A stretch of 64,000 nt of DNA from assembly GCA_025766275.1 (NCBI GenBank), contig JAFKAC010000049.1:186001-250000 (forward strand). Reading direction: 5' to 3'. A model generated the notes under the pieces. The model had not been told where the DNA came from and searched no databases. It worked only from the letters and a program-made list of their open reading frames with translations. Origin of the DNA: Lactarius indigo (lineage: Eukaryota; Basidiomycota; Agaricomycetes; Russulales; Russulaceae). The translations under genes and the position numbers were made by a program. This document shows, piece after piece, positions 35,103 to 45,928 of the stretch. How positions within the stretch are numbered: position 1 is the stretch's first letter; every line of letters starts with the position of its first letter.

Positions 35103-37875
35103 TCAAGTCGCACCATGCTCTATCAGTAATTGTATCACACTATGCCTCCCCTCCATACGTGCCATTCGGAGTGATGTCATCCCATAATCGCCACATATGT
35201 TGACATCTGCCCCCCGTTCGATTAGCAGCCGTACAACCTCAGAGTGCCCCTCGCTTGACGCGTGGTGTAATGGGGTGAAGCGACGGTGATCTCTCGTGTC
35301 GACATGCACACCACGATCGAGTAACAACCGAGTGATGTCGGGGTGTCCGTAATAAGACGACACGTGTAGCGGAGTATGACCGTCCTTGTCACGACAATTC
35401 ACGTCTGCGCCACGATCAATCAGTAGCCGTGCAACCTCCAATCTTCCGTTTACCGATGCCACATCCAATGCGGTTTCGCGGTCGGAGTTCCGAGAATTGA
35501 CATCAATCCCACCATCCAGCAAAGATTCAATGACCGTCAACCGTCCTCGTGCCGATGCAATATGCAGGCTCATCTCGTCTTCGCTATTGAAGGTGTCTTT
35601 GTCACTGGTACTTCCTCCATTTGTATCTTCTGGCAACAACTCATCGACATCTGAACCATCCTGAGATCCCGCTTCTGGTGGGGCTAAACCCGTGCGCTCG
35701 GCCAGAAACCTTGCGACCTCGACCTTCCTGTTGCGTGACGCCATGTCGAAGGGGAATTCGTCTTGGCGATCGCGCACATTGGCATCCGCTCCCAACTCCA
35801 GTAGCAACTTCACAACACCCAGATGCCCCCCTTGAGCCGCTGAGTGTAATGGTGTCCGGCCTTCGCTATCTCTTGCGCCCATACTTGAGCCACGTTTGAT
35901 GAGTAAACGCGCGACCTCAAGCTTTCCATTACTCGATGCGGGATGTAACGGTATTTCCTGAGAGCTGGTTTGTTTATCGACGTCTGCGCCGCGGTCAACT
36001 AGCAATTCCGCGACCTCGAGATGTCCATTGGCTGATGCGTCATGAAGTGGAGACGAAAGGTCGTGATCCTCGGCATTCACATCCGCTCCACGCTCAATGA
36101 GGAAAGTAGCAACGTCGAGCTTCCCATCGCCTGATGCGACCTGCAAGGGAGTCTTCCCGTCTTCATTTCGCACATCGATGTCTACGCCGGCTTCAAGCAA
36201 TATTTCCATGAGGTCGAGGAGACCGTATCGCGATGCATGGTGCAATGGAGTCAGGCCGTCCCTATCTTCAAACGTAAGATTTGCACGATGCTCGATTAAG
36301 AAGCGCGCCACATCGAGTTTTTGATCATGCAGTGCCCGGTGTAGTGGTGTTTCTCCGTGCCAGTCCGTGTTATCCAGGGCTGAATTGTGTTGGACCAGCG
36401 ACAAAACAATGTCGAGGTATCCCGCACCTGACGCCAGATGCAATGGGGTCTGAAGGCCTTCGTCAGGCATATTCGGATCAGCACCGTTAGCAAGTAAGTC
36501 CTGGACGACATCGAAGTGCCCATTCTTCGATGCCTGATTCAATGGTGTTGACTGTTCCTTATTGCGCGACGCTACATCCGCACCATTCTTGATTAAAACG
36601 CGAACAACCTCCGCATGTCCAAATCGTGACGCCATCGCCAATGCAGTTTGGCCTTCATGATCGCGGGTTTGTAAGGATGCCCCGCAACCAAGCAAATATT
36701 TGACGATGTCCGAATGCCCAGCCTCTGATGCAGCTATCAATGGGAACGTAAAAGATTCGTCCCGTAAATTTATATGTGCCCCATGCTTCACCAGCAGCTG
36801 GCAAACCTCCAGTGCACCACTCAATGCTGCGCAACACAATGGAGTCATCTTTGTTTTGTCAGCCTGGAGGATGTTAACGTCTGCTTGGTGCTCTAGTAAC
36901 AATCGCACTGCGTCGAGATCACCGTTTATTGATGCCCTGTGCAATGGACTGACCCCATCCGTACCCCGAGCGTTGATATCCGCGCCATGCTGAAGTAATA
37001 TACGAGCTACATCTAACTCTCGGTTGATGACTGCAGCACACAAGGGGGTCATGTAGCGACCGCCTCCGGTATTGACATCCCCTGGGTAAGTGACTGCGAG
37101 GTGTTCTACAATGTGGGGGAAACCACAGAGTGAAGCGTAGTGTAATGGTGATCCCTCTGGCTCTTTTGGACGCACGCTTGCCATTTGTCCTTCCCAAGGA
37201 TAATCAAGGTCGTATATCCACACCCATGCAGCAAAATATGGCGTGTTCCGGTCAAAGAGACGCTCCATCAGATCCTGGATATCTGACGACACGGTCCCAG
37301 ATTTGACATGGTCGACCCAGTGCCGGGCCGCGTAGATCGCAAGTGGACGATTCTCCACCATACTCTTATCGACTTGGCCATCAAGGCTAAGTAAGATGCT
37401 GAGGCAAGCTCGCGCGAGAGTGGTGTGTGCAGAATGAGGGAGGATATGATATCGAGAGAGACGCTCTTCTGCCTTGGAAAGGCGATCAGATTCCAGAAAC
37501 TCCCTGACCGTGAAATGCGCAAATTGAACGATCGGCAAACCATCTACATTGACGACAGTGATTAGACTGGAACAGGCCGATATCAAGGATTTCTGCGAGT
37601 CTTCAGAGCGCCAGTCTATGTAGTTCTCTGAATCACTTCCGGCATCAAATAGAACGGCAAGGACGTCTGCTAGCTCTGCGAGGCGAAGTGGGCGGACGGA
37701 GACGCAGAGGCACTGAAAAAGACAGCGGGCGTATTCTTGGCTGTCCTCGTGGATGCCTAGCAAGATGCGCTCATATGTTTCGTCCAAGGTCCGAGGCAAT
37801 TCATTCAGAGCGCGCGCAATCTTTCCTGGATTGCGAAGACGCAACGCGTCCAGTTGACAAAAAACCCATCGGAAC
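35103..37875 (-). other. Ankyrin exon of NLR gene 3
   Basis: This single exon has the same length (2773 bases) as the last exon of NLR genes 1 and 2. It encodes the winged-helix-like region and about 20 ankyrin repeats, separated after the fifteenth by an acidic Ser/Asp/Glu linker. The exon is open throughout despite sitting downstream of the Copia insertion. It is the most divergent of the three ankyrin exons, especially in repeats 3-9. Confidence 0.85.
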
Positions 37876-37911
37876 CTATGGTAAAATGAGAAATAGTTAA
37901 GATTTAGTGAT

Positions 37912-38497
37912 TGGTGAGGTTATAGGCGGCGCCGGAGTAGAGAAACGGTCACGTGCCGGTGACCGAAGTAGTACGAGAGGACGTTTGCAGGAGAAGTAAG
38001 TTGTGAATTGGCGCGGGGATTTTTCGAGTCGCAAAACACGGTTACATTCAATTGGAGCCCAATCTCAAGAGTAGTTATAGGTACAAGTACAGTAGTATAG
38101 AACGAAATTTCAATAACTTTTTGGAGTGTTTTGTAAGGCTCATCGGAAACACGCACGGACCTTCGGGCATTTGTACAGTAATTCGGGGACGACACCGGAC
38201 CACGAGACTGTCGCGCTTGCCTCTCATTCGAGGCTACAAAAATACAATCATGTAAGCGCGAGAACGTTCGAGAGAGTTAAATCATATCTGTATCATAGGC
38301 ACATCATAGCTGCTATACGCAGCTTTCCGAATCTGCAAATCAAAGTAAACTAGATGATACGAGAAAGAACGGCACCAAAATGTTTCATTGCCCCTGAGGG
38401 GCATTCCAAAAATTCTCGGGCATGCGCCCCGAGGCCGAACGTGGTACGCGCGGACGCAACCGCCGCTCGGACCTCTAGCGGAATAAATCCGCCATCA
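37912..38497 (-). repeat. 3' LTR of the Copia element
   Basis: 586 bp, directly next to the GTGAT duplication inside the last intron of NLR gene 3. It probably supplies the polyadenylation signal of the element and could also end NLR transcripts, since both run on the minus strand. Confidence 0.95.
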
Positions 38498-38508
38498 CTC
38501 CCCCTCAA
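38498..38508 (-). promoter_or_regulatory. Polypurine tract
   Basis: In sense orientation TTGAGGGGGAG lies directly before the 3' LTR and overlaps the stop codon of the polyprotein. It is the expected site of plus-strand priming. Confidence 0.75.
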
Positions 38509-41500
38509 GCGCGACGTAACCCGAGGGAGAGTACATGAAAATTTACCTTCCATTTGGGAAGGGCTTTGGTTAAAATGTCCGCTGTCATGTCGTCTGTCGG
38601 ACAGTAAACAAGTTGTAGCGCGTCGCTCGCTACCACCTGTCGAATAAAATGGAATCGAATATCGATGTGTTTGGTACGGGCGTGATAATTGTCGTCCGTC
38701 GCGAGTCGTAGAGCCGCTTGATTATCACAATAAAGTGTTGTCGGCATCGTAAGGTTTGGGAATAGCTCGAATATGAGTCTTCGAAGCCAAATAGCTTCCT
38801 TTGCTGCGTGCGTTGTGGCGACGTACTCGGCTTTGGCTGTTGAGAGAGTAATTAGCTCCTGCTTTCGGGAACTCCAGGAGAGAGCGCCGCCGTCAATGAG
38901 AAAGACGTAGCCAGAGATAGCATGCCTATGTTCTTGCGCTGCTCCGTCTGCATCCGAAAAACCTATGACATCATGACATTCGCTGCCGTATGTCAGCTCA
39001 AGATCTCGTGTTCCAGCCAAATACCGGAAGATACGCTTCACTGCTTCCCAGTGAGCAATACCCGGATTGTCAAGGAATCGGGAGAGCGTGGATACTGCGA
39101 AGCTGATGTCGGGTCGGGTTGCGACAGAGGCATACATAAGGCTGCCAATTGCTTCTCTGTATGGCGTCTTCTTCATTTTGGCGTCTTCGGCGGGACTTGT
39201 TGGGCAGTCGCCTCGGGAGTATTCAACTCCCGGCACTATGGGCGTGGTGTATGGCTTTGCGTCGGCGAGAGCGAACCGGATAAGGATAGAGTCGATATAA
39301 GATTTTTGAGAGAGGGAAATGGTTCTTGTTGAACGATTGCGCGTGACTTTGATACCTAGTAACCAGTGAACTGGTCCTAGATCAGTGAGCGCATAGCAAT
39401 TGTTCAACTTATTTTTGTACTCAGCAATTAACTCTGCTGAGTCTCCGGTAAAGACGCAATCGTCGACGTGAATTGCAAGGATAAGGCGATGGCCTTTTAT
39501 GCGAGCGCTGAACACTCCCGGATCCGCCTGCGAAGTGTGGAACCCAAGGTTAGCGAGAGCGCGGGCAAGCGTGTCGTACCATCGTCTTCCCGCCTGTTTC
39601 AGCCCATAAAGCGACTTTCGAAGTCGCTTCACCGAATTCTCCCCCTGAGTATTGTATCCCGGCGGAGCTTGCATATATATTTCTTCTTTTTCGTCGAGTT
39701 CGCCATTTAAGTACGCGCCGTTAAAGTCGAACGACTCAATTTCCCAGTCGTTTCGCGCAGCAATTGCTAGTATGGTTCGAAAACTTGCGAGTTTTGCCAC
39801 GGGTGAAAAAGTGTCGAAATAATCGACGCCGTAGACTTGAGTAAAGCCGCGAGCTACCAGGCGTGCTTTGTATTTTTCGATGTTGCCATCCGCCTTGCAT
39901 TTGATTCGAAAAACCCATTTCGAACCTATAATATTTTTGTTAGGCGGACGCGGAACCGTGTTCCAGGTTTCAGCTTTTTCGAGAGCAGCGAGTTCGCGGT
40001 CCATGGCCTCCTTCCATCGGGGCCAGTCTGGCCGCGCTTGCGCTTCGGTGAGCGTCTTTGGGTCGCTTCCCGCCTCTTGTATGGCTGCGGTGATGAGAGC
40101 GTCATGGTCTGCAGAATAGACGTAATCAGCCTCTTCAAATTCTTCACCTGTGACGCCCTCTCCAGCAGCAAGACGTTTGGCGTGATCTGATAGCTTTGGC
40201 AGACGCTCGGATTTGCGTGTTGGTTGTGTTACTTCAACACGCTTCTTTTTCTTTGGTGTGCGCGGCGTTCGTCTAGAAGTAGTAGCTTCTTCTTCTTCCT
40301 TTTCATCGTCGGCCTCTTCTTCTCCTTCTTCTTCTTGGCTGCCGTGTTCGGAAAACGGCTGCGGTGGGATAGTAGGTGGGAAATAAGAGGTCGATTGTTG
40401 TTGTGGGGCGAATGGAAGAACCGCGGGTCGCTTGAACGTAGGTCGAGGAGTGATAGTCACCGACTGTGGGACAGTAGGAATACTGCTGGCTGCCGGTACA
40501 AAAGGCGCCATAGGTACAGTCGGTGCTGCGGGTGTCGTTGTAGTAGCATGACCGGGAGGAGGGGTGTAGATAGTGACAGTGATGGGCACGAACTTTACAT
40601 TCCTCTCAACGGAAATAGCATTCTTGCCCTGCCAATACACGCGATGAGCATGTGGACTGTCACTGTCAAAACCAATCCAACGAGCTTCGTTAGCCCGCGC
40701 GTCTAATTTTGAGCCCGTATCGTTATGGACCCAAACGCGCTGCCCCCATTCGGGCACTCCCCCTAGGTCAGGCTTTTCTCCATAAAGACGTTCATATGGT
40801 GTGACATTACCTAGGACCCGGGTTGTCATACGATTCTTGAGCCAGACAGCGAAGTTAATTGCTTCGCCCCATAAATTTTTCGGCAAATCGCTGGCTCCAT
40901 GCAGCATGGCACGCACACGTTCGAGTAAGCGCCGATTGAGTGACTCCGCAACACCGTTGTGTTGCGGCGTATCGTGAGTAGTGAGATGACGTTCGGTTCC
41001 TTGATCTTGCAAGAACCGAGTGAAGTCGCCGCTGGTGTATTCGCCACCGCGGTCTGAACGAAGTCGTTTGATGTGTGCGCCATGCTGTGTTAGAGCCCAT
41101 ACGGCAAAAGTCTTGTAAGCCTCTAAAGTTTCATCTTTAGAGCGCAAGAGGGTAAGTCGGGTGAAACGAGTATGATCGTCTGTGAAGGTAACATAATATT
41201 TTCGGCCTCCAATGCTGAGCGTAGGTGAAGGGCCCCATAAGTTGGTGTGAATCTCTTCTCCGAATGCGCTTGCCAAAGGAGCCGTTCGTTCTTTACGAAT
41301 AGTTTTGCGAGTTGCCTTAGCATATTCGCAAGAGTCGCAGAAGAGAGGAGAACCATCGTCTATTATATGTAGCCCAGTAACGGCGTTGGAGTGAATGAGG
41401 CTTCGGATTGTGTCAAATGACACGTGCCCAAGCCTGCGGTGGAGTGTGAGAATATTGACTTGTTCCAAAGCCGCGCCAGCCGTTAACGCGTGCTCGACCT

Positions 41501-42779
41501 TGTACAAGCCGTTGCCGGAAGCAGGAATGCTACCGACGATCCGATCTTGTTTTCCTATTTTGCAGTGATTGTCGTCAAAAGAAACTGAGTAGCCGGCTTT
41601 AGCAATGCGACCAATGGATACAACAGTAAGTCCCATTTTTGGCGCATAAAGCACATCTTTTAGCAGGACCGGAGTCAGTACATCCCCATTCGGGACTTCG
41701 ATCTTCAAGTCGCCGATACCCTCAGCATAGAAAATGCGCTTGTCGGCAGCAGCGATGGGACGAGGGGTAATAGCTTGGTACGTGGCGAACTTGTGTCGAA
41801 ATGGAGACATATGACGCGAAGCTCCCGAGTCATAGAGTTCAGCCTCTACTGCAAGTGCTCCGGGCTGTTCTTCGGCCATCTTGAGTGGTGCTTGCGATTC
41901 TTCTGCGGCGCAATCTTCGTCCATTACTTCAACAACTGCCCATGCTTCGATATCTTCATTTTGTTCGGCAACTGTTGCGACGCCGTCTTTCGCACCGACT
42001 TTCTTCTTCGGCCCTTGGCCTTCTTTGCCGCCACCTTTTGCCCAACAATCGGTCTTCATATGACCTTTCTTGTGACAGTTGAAGCATTCAATGTCGCGCT
42101 TCTTCTTTTTGTTCTTCTGGGCTTCTGCGGCAAAAGCTTCAACTTGAGTGGTCTTGGGCTTGGCTTTACGGAGAAGACGTTTATCGTACTCATCCGTGAT
42201 GATGCGGATGACTGTCGCAGGGGTGATAGTAGTGAGGCTCATATCGGCATTGGTAGTAATGATGCTGATGTTAGCGTCATATGAAGGGGGTAAGGACGCC
42301 ATGAGCGTATTTGTATATTGTTCATCGCTGATGGTCTGTCCCATAGCCGCCAACTGCTCGCGAAAATTAGCGAGTGACTCGAAATGAGCGCGTACGTCGT
42401 CATCTTCTCCGCACTTCGTATTTTGAAGCCTTCTTCCCAAGTCAATTAGCAAGTTTCTTGTCCGCCCCTCAAAGATTTTCTTCAACTCGTCCCAAACGGA
42501 CTTCGCATCGGCACCGCCCTTGATGCGGTTGAAGACGCTGTCGGGTACGGACGCGACGATGAGCTGCCTCACTGCGGCTTCATCGATCTTCCAGCGCGCC
42601 TCGGGCTTCAGGCCTCCTACGTCGCCGGCATCCTTGTATGCCTGGGTTACAGTGGTGTCCGTCAAATGATCGGACCACCCTCGCGTATCGAGCGCATACT
42701 TCATGCGGTCTCGGTACGTGACCCAATTTGACCCGTCGGCCGCTAACTTGAGAATGTTGATTTTGTACTCGTCGTTCAT
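38505..42779 (-). CDS. Copia Gag-Pol polyprotein, 1424 aa, integrase D513N
   Basis: One open frame contains a Gag region (about 1-215), a CCHC zinc knuckle CFNCHKKGHMKTDC (232-245) and an aspartic protease DSGA (317-320). The integrase zinc site uses H447, H452, C481 and C484. The integrase core follows. A low-complexity linker covers 735-850. Reverse transcriptase covers about 920-1180 with D1018 and a HVDD motif (1104-1107), and RNase H has D1276, E1318 and D1352. The usual first integrase aspartate in the H-x-D-L-W-G-P motif is asparagine at 513 (codon 41243-41241), while D576 and E612 keep DD35E spacing. The frame is intact, but this integrase is probably inactive. Confidence 0.95.
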   Translation of the reverse strand: MNDEYKINILKLAADGSNWVTYRDRMKYALDTRGWSDHLTDTTVTQAYKDAGDVGGLKPEARWKIDEAAVRQLIVASVPDSVFNRIKGGADAKSVWDELKKIFEGRTRNLLIDLGRRLQNTKCGEDDDVRAHFESLANFREQLAAMGQTISDEQYTNTLMASLPPSYDANISIITTNADMSLTTITPATVIRIITDEYDKRLLRKAKPKTTQVEAFAAEAQKNKKKKRDIECFNCHKKGHMKTDCWAKGGGKEGQGPKKKVGAKDGVATVAEQNEDIEAWAVVEVMDEDCAAEESQAPLKMAEEQPGALAVEAELYDSGASRHMSPFRHKFATYQAITPRPIAAADKRIFYAEGIGDLKIEVPNGDVLTPVLLKDVLYAPKMGLTVVSIGRIAKAGYSVSFDDNHCKIGKQDRIVGSIPASGNGLYKVEHALTAGAALEQVNILTLHRRLGHVSFDTIRSLIHSNAVTGLHIIDDGSPLFCDSCEYAKATRKTIRKERTAPLASAFGEEIHTNLWGPSPTLSIGGRKYYVTFTDDHTRFTRLTLLRSKDETLEAYKTFAVWALTQHGAHIKRLRSDRGGEYTSGDFTRFLQDQGTERHLTTHDTPQHNGVAESLNRRLLERVRAMLHGASDLPKNLWGEAINFAVWLKNRMTTRVLGNVTPYERLYGEKPDLGGVPEWGQRVWVHNDTGSKLDARANEARWIGFDSDSPHAHRVYWQGKNAISVERNVKFVPITVTIYTPPPGHATTTTPAAPTVPMAPFVPAASSIPTVPQSVTITPRPTFKRPAVLPFAPQQQSTSYFPPTIPPQPFSEHGSQEEEGEEEADDEKEEEEATTSRRTPRTPKKKKRVEVTQPTRKSERLPKLSDHAKRLAAGEGVTGEEFEEADYVYSADHDALITAAIQEAGSDPKTLTEAQARPDWPRWKEAMDRELAALEKAETWNTVPRPPNKNIIGSKWVFRIKCKADGNIEKYKARLVARGFTQVYGVDYFDTFSPVAKLASFRTILAIAARNDWEIESFDFNGAYLNGELDEKEEIYMQAPPGYNTQGENSVKRLRKSLYGLKQAGRRWYDTLARALANLGFHTSQADPGVFSARIKGHRLILAIHVDDCVFTGDSAELIAEYKNKLNNCYALTDLGPVHWLLGIKVTRNRSTRTISLSQKSYIDSILIRFALADAKPYTTPIVPGVEYSRGDCPTSPAEDAKMKKTPYREAIGSLMYASVATRPDISFAVSTLSRFLDNPGIAHWEAVKRIFRYLAGTRDLELTYGSECHDVIGFSDADGAAQEHRHAISGYVFLIDGGALSWSSRKQELITLSTAKAEYVATTHAAKEAIWLRRLIFELFPNLTMPTTLYCDNQAALRLATDDNYHARTKHIDIRFHFIRQVVASDALQLVYCPTDDMTADILTKALPKWKVNFHVLSLGLRRA

Positions 42780-42860
42780 TGCAGCAATTATCCTCCCGTC
42801 TCACAACAAAGGTAAGTGTTCAAATATGAATAGGGGTTCGTACTGATTAATGGGCAGCGT

Positions 42861-42874
42861 CAGGGCCCATAACC
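42861..42874 (-). promoter_or_regulatory. Primer-binding site matching the initiator tRNA-Met anticodon arm
   Basis: The plus strand reads CAGGGCCCATAACC immediately next to the 5' LTR. This resembles the anticodon stem-loop of eukaryotic initiator tRNA-Met, including the CAU anticodon, not its 3' CCA end. Drosophila copia is known to prime from a half tRNA-Met cut in the anticodon loop. The same mode is inferred here. Confidence 0.75.
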
Positions 42875-43460
42875 TGGTGAGGTTATAGGCGGCGCCGGAG
42901 TAGAGAAACGGTCACGTGCCGGTGACCGAAGTAGTACGAGAGAACGTTTGCAGGAGAAGTAAGTTGTGAATTGGCGCGGGGATTTTTCGAGTCGCAAAAC
43001 ACGGTTACATTCAATTGGAGCCCAATCTCAAGAGTAGTTATAGGTACAAGTACAGTAGTATAGAACGAAATTTCAATAACTTTTTGGAGTGTTTTGTAAG
43101 GCTCATCGGAAACACGCACGGACCTTCGGGCATTTGTACAGTAATTCGGGGACGACACCGGACCACGAGACTGTCGCGCTTGCCTCTCATTCGAGGCTAC
43201 AAAAATACAATCATGTAAGCACGAGAACGTTCGAGAGAGTTAAATCATATCTGTATCATAGGCACATCATAGCTGCTATACGCAGCTTTCCGAATCTGCA
43301 AATCAAAGTAAACTAGATGATACGAGAAAGAACGGCACCAAAATGTTTCATTGCCCCTGAGGGGCATTCCAAAAATTCTCGGGCATGCGCCCCGAGGCCG
43401 AACGTGGTACGCGCGGACGCAACCGCCGCTCGGACCTCTAGCGGAATAAATCCGCCATCA
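42875..43460 (-). repeat. 5' LTR of the Copia element
   Basis: 586 bp, upstream LTR relative to the minus-strand polyprotein. It is identical to the other LTR except for two G/A differences. In sense orientation it begins TGATGGCGG and ends CTCACCA. Confidence 0.95.
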
Positions 43461-45458
43461 GTGATAACGATTACTTACATCCCGTCAGCCTTCTCAGAGA
43501 TCGTATCGATAACCAGGTCCTTAACCTCTGATCGCCATTTTCCCATGTTGCGGTCCGAATGGACAACATGGGTGACATAGTCCATTATTTCCTGCTTTTG
43601 TCCGTCTTCTTCATGAAGAGAAATAGAATGAGATGCCAAAGGCTTGAGAACTTCGAGGATATCGGCCTCAGGACGGCCGGTAACACAGATGCGTAGATTC
43701 GGAAGACGCGACTTGGTGAGGTTATCTATGAGCTCAAGGACACCATCGCGTGGAGGTGGTACGCCAGATGTGTTGGGACACTCGTCGAGAGCATCTATGA
43801 TGAGATATATCGCCGGTTGCTTAGGAAGCAACAACATGTCCTTTAGGCATATGACTAACGCATTGTCATCGGGCAACCGTGATCCATTATCGTATGTGGA
43901 ATAAAGGCGAGAGAGGACTTCGTAGCAAGGGTCTGACTTAGCGCAGAGCTGCACGAGCAGGGATGATAGTAAGCCACGGACGTCTCGCTTTGCCGCATTT
44001 CCGAAGTCGAAGTAGTAATAAGCAGTCAAGCCCAATCCTGCGTCACGTAGGGCCATGGACTCCTCGATGATGGTGGAACTAGTTGACAAATGTCAATGTA
44101 AATACAGCTGGATGAGATAAACGGACACGACACGTACCACAGAATGCTCTTCCCCGATCCCGCTGTAAGGGGCTGCCGTCAGTTACCGTGAAAGGAAGAC
44201 CTTAGAATCACGTACGCTTTCCAAGGATCAACAGAAGGCAACCGTTCGCGTTCCACTCCTTGAAGTTACCGCCTCGGGTAAACCACACCGCAGACCCGTC
44301 GCGAACACGTCTGCGCGCAATCACTTGATTTTCCGATGGGTCTGGCGGGGAAAGCCAACTTCTAGATTTCTCGTGTAAACGGTCACCTGTGAGACGAGTT
44401 TATCCTTCGGAGCTACGCGTGGTGGACGAGACAACACACGATTCATTTTATTTATTTCGTTTACGACGTCTTGCATGGTGACTAGGATTTGACCATAAGC
44501 GCGGGATATTTATAAGCAATATCTAGACTCACCGAGAGTCATACGGATCGCAACGCTCGACGCCTCGCCACCTACATAGACAACAACTTGATCAGATGTC
44601 CGAAGTCAACCAAGGCGCTTCACTCACCATCCATGACCACTTTCATATTGTTCATAAGACCATGGACAACCTCCAAGATGTGCGCCTCCATCATACGGGC
44701 CTCGTCCTGCGTGAGCCGGTCCAATCTACGCAATATACTTTCGATCTCGCTGTCGCCTAACAACTTCTTGGCGAATTGCTCTGCAACGAGTTCAGGGACA
44801 GCAACGCATGAACACAATAAGGAGACGCTCACTGAATCGGCCTTGTTTTATTTGTTTCTTCGCCTGAGAAAGGATAGAAAGCAATTCGACCATTATCTTC
44901 ACGATTATCTCGGTCATCAAAGGGCTCAAGTCGATCTTGGTATAGATGTCGAGACGCTTGAGGAAGTTTCCGATGCACTCAAAGAGTTCAAGAAGGGCAT
45001 CGTAACTCGCGCTGACACCTTCGGCCGCCTGATACGATCGGATATCAGAGGGGCATGTTGGCCGACAGAAAACGAAGGAAAACACATACGGTGAAGAGGA
45101 CATCGATGCCGACGAAGACCATCTTTGCAGGTTGAAATGGGATCTGGTGAAGAAAGATCTAAAAAAGGCGAGAGCGTGACGATCGCCTGCGGCTCACGAG
45201 ACTAGTTGTTTCACCAAGAATTGCAGAGAAGGCGTGAACAAATTGGACAACCGGGTTGAGACAATCGATGAAGTTCCGATTCTTGTCCCGATATTCCTTA
45301 AACTCGTCCTTTTTCTTTTCGAGCAGCTGAAGGATAGCACCAGGAGAGTCGCAGGCCTTGATCTGTTCGGCGAAGGGATTGTCGTGGAGATCTATCTTCA
45401 TTTGTTCGGCGTAATCATCCAATGCATCGCGAATGAACTGAATGTTCGGGGAAGACAT

Positions 45459-45928
45459 TTTGAGAAGGCAATGGGTATGTGCAGTAGTCGAGTTGAGTGA
45501 GGATGGCCGCTAGTTGCAATCGATCACAACCTGTACTTGGTTCGTCGGGCAGACAGCTGAATCCGAGGTCCGGTCCGACTGAACCCAAATGGACATGCAA
45601 ATGGGAGCGATAGGCGCCGGTGGTGGGCATGATTGTGGTAGAGCTGGAATGACGCAGTCACCAGGGACTGCAGTAGGAATAATATGAACGGCTCGATACT
45701 TCAGTAGTTTGTATGTATCGTCAATGTTACAGTAATTTTATAACATCTGTCGAATTGCTAGTCCGAGGTGCCGCGGCAAGGGTCGCGAGCGATCTTCCCG
45801 GCAACTCCCATGCTTCGGCGATTGTCCCTTGGGAAAATCTAGTTTTTATGGATGGGGAAACGACAAGAACGCCGCACTCGCTCCAAGTACAACATCATAC
45901 ATCGCTCAACTACCACTCCCACCCCGAC
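45459..45928. other. Intergenic region upstream of NLR gene 3
   Basis: Equivalent to 11001-11581 but shorter. The TATA-like element reads ATTTTATAAC near 45735. The A-rich stretch and about 120 bases around it, present in the other units, are missing. No gene is seen. Confidence 0.35.

Larger units (their letters stand above)
37912..43460 (-). mobile_element. Full-length Ty1/Copia LTR retrotransposon, 5549 bp
   Basis: Two 586-bp LTRs with TG..CA ends flank one long polyprotein gene. GTGAT stands on both sides (37907-37911 and 43461-43465) and once in NLR genes 1 and 2. I count two differences between the LTRs (37980 vs 42943 and 38258 vs 43221), so insertion was recent. A primer-binding site abuts the 5' LTR and a purine tract abuts the 3' LTR. 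Integrase precedes reverse transcriptase, the Copia order. Confidence 0.97.
35103..45458 (-). pseudogene. NLR gene 3: Goodbye-NACHT-ankyrin gene split by a Copia element, hinge frameshift
   Basis: Exons by paralogy are 45198-45458, 45090-45143, 44833-45028, 44628-44780, 44216-44481, 44138-44162, 43479-44078 and 35103-37875. The P-loop, IIDALDEC and about 20 ankyrins are all present and each large exon is open. Two problems stand out. Exon 5 is 4 bases shorter than in gene 1 and shifts frame unless the acceptor just upstream of the conserved S-W-L-S-P-P segment is used. The last intron, about 49 bases in the sisters, now contains a 5549-bp Copia in the same orientation. The LTR may end transcripts early, leaving a Goodbye-NACHT product without ankyrins. 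Retention of the intron start gives TAA at once after A-D-G-M. Confidence 0.75.

Noticed and set aside
35103..45458. Two separate genes, an ankyrin protein and a NACHT protein, on either side of the Copia element
   Set aside because: Sister units show one continuous gene with a 49-base intron at the same place. The separation is caused by the insertion.
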